Of a stretch of 64,000 nt of DNA, positions 61,635-64,000 are shown in pieces (within the stretch, counting starts at the first letter, position 1; each line of letters begins with the position of its first letter). The translations under genes and the position numbers were made by a program. Below the pieces are notes generated by a model that saw only the letters and a program-made list of their open reading frames with translations, was not told the origin of the DNA and did no database searches. Origin of the DNA: Desulfarculales bacterium UBA702. GTDB taxonomy: Bacteria > Desulfobacterota > Syntrophobacteria > Syntrophobacterales > Syntrophobacteraceae. Location: NCBI GenBank assembly GCA_002298165.1, contig DBMI01000028.1, forward strand, positions 134,056 through 198,055, read 5' to 3'.

Positions 61635-63656
61635 ATGAAAATTGCTCTGGTATTCCCGCCCTTTTATTTCGAACCAATGTACAACATGCCCCCGCTCGGC
61701 CTTATAAACCTGGCTACTGTCCTTAATGGCACCCATCATGAGGTCCGGATTTTTGATTTCCCCCTGGCTATAAGACAAAAAGAGCTGCCGCTCGGGGCCG
61801 GGATATACGATCATGCTGCCCGGCAATTACTCGAGTTCGATCCCGACACGGCCGCTTTTTCGGTTCAGTGCACTACGTATCCGGCAGCGGTGCAGGTTGC
61901 GCGGAGGCTGAAGCGCGAAAATCCCGAAATGAGAATTGTCTTCGGGGGCCACAACGCATCATTTGTGGACGAACGGACCCTGGAGCGGTTTCCATTCATT
62001 GATGCAATTGTCCGCGGAGAAGGCGAGATTACTTTTCCGGAGCTTCTGGATGGCTTCGAGGGCATGAAAACACTTCGCGAAATAGAGGGCATCAGCTTTC
62101 GCGCCGGCAATCAAATAGTCAGAAACCCGGACCGTCCACTGATTGAAAATCTCGACTCGCTTCCGACAAGCGACTATTCCTTTGTTGCGCCGCTTTCTGT
62201 TTACCGGGATGCGTGCGGTCTGGGCAGGTCAATTGCCACAATCGAGGTCGGCAGGGGGTGCCCCCACCGCTGCATTTACTGCTCGCAGTCGCTTGTTTGG
62301 AGGCGTACCTCTCGCACATACTCTGTCGGCAGGCTTATTGCCGAAATGAGAAACCTTGCCGAGGATAACCGCGCCGAGTGCTTTCTGCTCTCCTACGATC
62401 AATTTACCGCTAAAAGAAGCTTTGCCGAGGAATTTTGCCGCGCTGTCATCGAGGCAGGCCTCAGTAGAATCCCCTGGTATTGCATATCGAGGCTGGACAC
62501 TGTGGATGCTGAACTTCTCGCCCTGATGCGGGAGGCCGGGTGCGAATCCATGTGCTACGGGATTGATTCGGGCTCGAAGAAGACCCTTTCGTTTATTCGC
62601 AAAAATATCGACAGCGAAATTCTCCTGCAAAGAGTCGCCGAAACGACCCAGCAACAGATTGTCCCGACTCTCAGCTTCGTAATAGGCTTTCCGGAAGAAC
62701 AAAACGAGGACATTGAGGACACCCTTCGGCTGGCCCTAAAATCAGCCGCGGCCGGCAACGCGAATATACTTGTCCAGATGGCTACAATTCTTCCGGGAAC
62801 TGACCTCTACAAGGGCCACTCCCACTTGCTGACAAGGGAAACGGATACATATTTTTCTCTCGGGATTGAATTCAACGACGGAGTGCGCCTTCCTTCCGAC
62901 GATGAACTTATTGATTCCGATCCGGAGATCTTCAGCAGCTTCTACAATCTCCCCTGCCCTGCCGGACCGCTTTCCGAGCTAAATGACATCGCCGAGAATT
63001 TCTCGGTAATGGCTTCTATGTACCCGCGATCTCTTTTGCTGCTCGGCCTGGAACGGGGCATATCGGTCAGGGAGATTTTTAAACTTTTTCTCGAATGGGC
63101 AAATGAAAAATCCGGAGAGCACAAGCTCACCCCGCAAACTTGTTTCGAGCATTTCAAAACGTTTGCCGATAACTTGCTTTCACGCAGGCTCAGCCTTGTA
63201 CGAGACCACATACCCGAGCTCATCAGATATGAATCGTGCCTTATCAAGGCCGGCAAATACGAGGCCTCTGCCTCGCCTTTTCACATCGATCTGGACCGAA
63301 TGAGCGACTTCAGGCCAATGATTAATGAGAAGATCATTCTCGACCGGTTCACATTCCATATCCCCGGCATTATCTTGGATGCCAAGTTTGGCCGGTACCG
63401 GGAATCGTACCCTCAAGACCCGACCAACCTTATTTTCAGCAGGTTGGGCGCAAGCATTGATGTAAAAGAGATTAACGATTTTGGAGCGGATTTCCTGCGG
63501 CTGAGTGACGGACAACGGAGTCTATATGCAATAGCCGATCTGCTTTTCCCTGTCTATGGATCTGGAAAGGAAAAAGCCGAGTTCGAGCACGTTTGCGCGG
63601 AAGCGGCCCAAGCGCTTGCCGATTTAATGGCGATACTGCCCGGCCCTCCCGCCTGA
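61635..63656 (+). CDS. B12-binding radical SAM enzyme with C-terminal PqqD/RRE-like domain
   Basis: The 673-residue protein has three parts. Residues 1-150 form a cobalamin-binding Rossmann-like domain (PPLGLINLATVL, AAFSVQCTTYPAAVQVAR, IVFGGHNASF, IVRGEGEITFPELL). Residues 195-420 are the radical SAM core with the cluster at Cys209, Cys213 and Cys216 (CPHRCIYC) and CYGIDSGS. The last 70 residues (about 603-673; INDFGADFLRLSDGQRSLYAIADLL and a helical end) resemble PqqD-like RiPP recognition elements, which hold a leader peptide. ATG 61635 follows AGGGGAAAG. A 26-codon gene 24 bp downstream is the likely substrate. Methylation or another radical modification is inferred. Confidence 0.82.
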   Translation: MKIALVFPPFYFEPMYNMPPLGLINLATVLNGTHHEVRIFDFPLAIRQKELPLGAGIYDHAARQLLEFDPDTAAFSVQCTTYPAAVQVARRLKRENPEMRIVFGGHNASFVDERTLERFPFIDAIVRGEGEITFPELLDGFEGMKTLREIEGISFRAGNQIVRNPDRPLIENLDSLPTSDYSFVAPLSVYRDACGLGRSIATIEVGRGCPHRCIYCSQSLVWRRTSRTYSVGRLIAEMRNLAEDNRAECFLLSYDQFTAKRSFAEEFCRAVIEAGLSRIPWYCISRLDTVDAELLALMREAGCESMCYGIDSGSKKTLSFIRKNIDSEILLQRVAETTQQQIVPTLSFVIGFPEEQNEDIEDTLRLALKSAAAGNANILVQMATILPGTDLYKGHSHLLTRETDTYFSLGIEFNDGVRLPSDDELIDSDPEIFSSFYNLPCPAGPLSELNDIAENFSVMASMYPRSLLLLGLERGISVREIFKLFLEWANEKSGEHKLTPQTCFEHFKTFADNLLSRRLSLVRDHIPELIRYESCLIKAGKYEASASPFHIDLDRMSDFRPMINEKIILDRFTFHIPGIILDAKFGRYRESYPQDPTNLIFSRLGASIDVKEINDFGADFLRLSDGQRSLYAIADLLFPVYGSGKEKAEFEHVCAEAAQALADLMAILPGPPA

Positions 63657-63680
63657 TCCCACAGAGAGGAGGTGAAAGGG

Positions 63681-63761
63681 ATGCTTCAGATCAAGGAAGT
63701 CGAAAAGAAGATACTCACCACGGTCCATGATGCATCGACAACGTATGTTGTACCGCAGTGA
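63681..63761 (+). CDS. Candidate RiPP precursor, 26 residues
   Basis: A frame of 26 codons begins at ATG 63681 behind the near-perfect site AGGAGGTGAAAGGG and ends with TGA. The peptide starts with a charged helical stretch (MLQIKEVEKKI) fit for binding a recognition domain and ends with a Thr/Ser/Tyr-rich part (TTVHDASTTYVVPQ) that could be the core. It has no cysteine. The gene is 24 bp after the radical SAM gene and 52 bp before a terminator. Too short for family tools; confidence rests on the ribosome site and context. Confidence 0.65.
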   Translation: MLQIKEVEKKILTTVHDASTTYVVPQ

Positions 63762-63813
63762 CACGCACCCACAGAATCTCCGGTCCGGAGATAAAGAACG
63801 CAAGATGTCCCAA

Positions 63814-63855
63814 TGCCGGGGCGCGCATGAATATGTGCTCCCCGGCAGTTTTTTT
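63814..63855 (+). terminator. Rho-independent terminator of the radical SAM / peptide operon
   Basis: TGCCGGGG (63814-63821) and CCCCGGCA (63840-63847) form a perfect 8-bp stem around an 18-nt loop and are followed by G and seven T. It bounds the transcript right after the 26-codon gene. Confidence 0.9.
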
Positions 63856-64000
63856 ATCCCGAAACGAGAGCACGAAATCCGCTAATCTGGTTCAGCTGCG
63901 AATCATGATAGGTTCTTTATGCAATTGGGAAATAACTTGCATTAATGCGGCGCGCTAGCTTTAGGATCATTTGCCCATTGGAGACCTTCGGTCGATGCCG

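Noticed and set aside
63758..63958. 66-codon open frame after the 26-codon gene, considered as a second precursor
   Set aside because: It starts without a ribosome site, runs straight through the terminator hairpin and T run, and shows no similarity to the first peptide.

Overview
The window looks like a chromosomal segment of an anaerobic, nitrogen-fixing bacterium of the Desulfobacterota (former Deltaproteobacteria), possibly Syntrophobacterales-like. This rests on several gene types read together: a nifH-nifI1-nifI2-nifD-nifK-nifE-nifN-nifB cluster of the anaerobe/methanogen type (short NifK, NifD with the clostridial-type insertion, PII-like NifI pair between nifH and nifD), GTP-dependent PEP carboxykinase, hopanoid side-chain genes, an Aap-type amino-acid transporter, a multidomain cytochrome and many radical SAM proteins. 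No 16S rRNA or other decisive marker is present, so the placement is inference.

Layout. 0-20 kb is mostly housekeeping and metabolism: tRNA-Gly, a degenerate KptA-like protein, a bifunctional proline/P5C dehydrogenase, an XRE-cupin regulator overlapping an acyl-CoA ligase, a Ycf45-like AAA/R3H ATPase, the leftward rnc - radical SAM - era - small membrane protein operon, a GmhB-like phosphatase, pckG with a DUF1614 membrane protein, and an orphan receiver/histidine-kinase hybrid.

20.1-35.2 kb is the nitrogen-fixation island. A sigma-54 promoter at 20186-20201, preceded by two direct repeats exactly 21 bp apart, drives nifH I1 I2 D K - [2Fe-2S] ferredoxin - E N B. After a MITE, a second unit carries nifA (GAF-AAA-HTH), a C-terminally short homocitrate/Re-citrate synthase-family gene and modBAC. 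It therefore joins regulator, probable cofactor organic-acid synthesis and molybdate uptake. NifI1/NifI2 imply post-translational control of nitrogenase by nitrogen status. All MoFe-protein ligands checked are present, and no anfG/vnfG gene is seen.

35.5-40.4 kb is an accessory stretch: a YtkA-like protein, an FMN-binding-like protein, a decapitated ABC ATPase (pseudogene), a cytochrome c fused to a periplasmic-binding domain, and an AbrB/PIN toxin-antitoxin pair whose toxin gene runs into the terminator of the opposing tRNA-Thr. 40.5-51 kb holds a Clp1/Grc3-family polynucleotide kinase, PfpI, a U32 (RlhA-like) protein, purB, nfo, a CBS protein, a LivK-type binding protein and a 671-residue unrecognised protein with a kinase-like but apparently inactive C-lobe. 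51-56.7 kb is a hopanoid/lipid region: hpnA, hpnH, a CruF-like protein, a CPBP protease, hpnG and a glycerophosphodiesterase.

57.4-63.9 kb carries aapJQMP, then a B12-binding radical SAM enzyme with a PqqD/RRE-like C-terminus. It is followed 24 bp later by a 26-codon gene with an excellent ribosome binding site and a perfect terminator. This looks like a minimal, probably undescribed RiPP (ribosomally made, modified peptide) system and is the most interesting item in the window.
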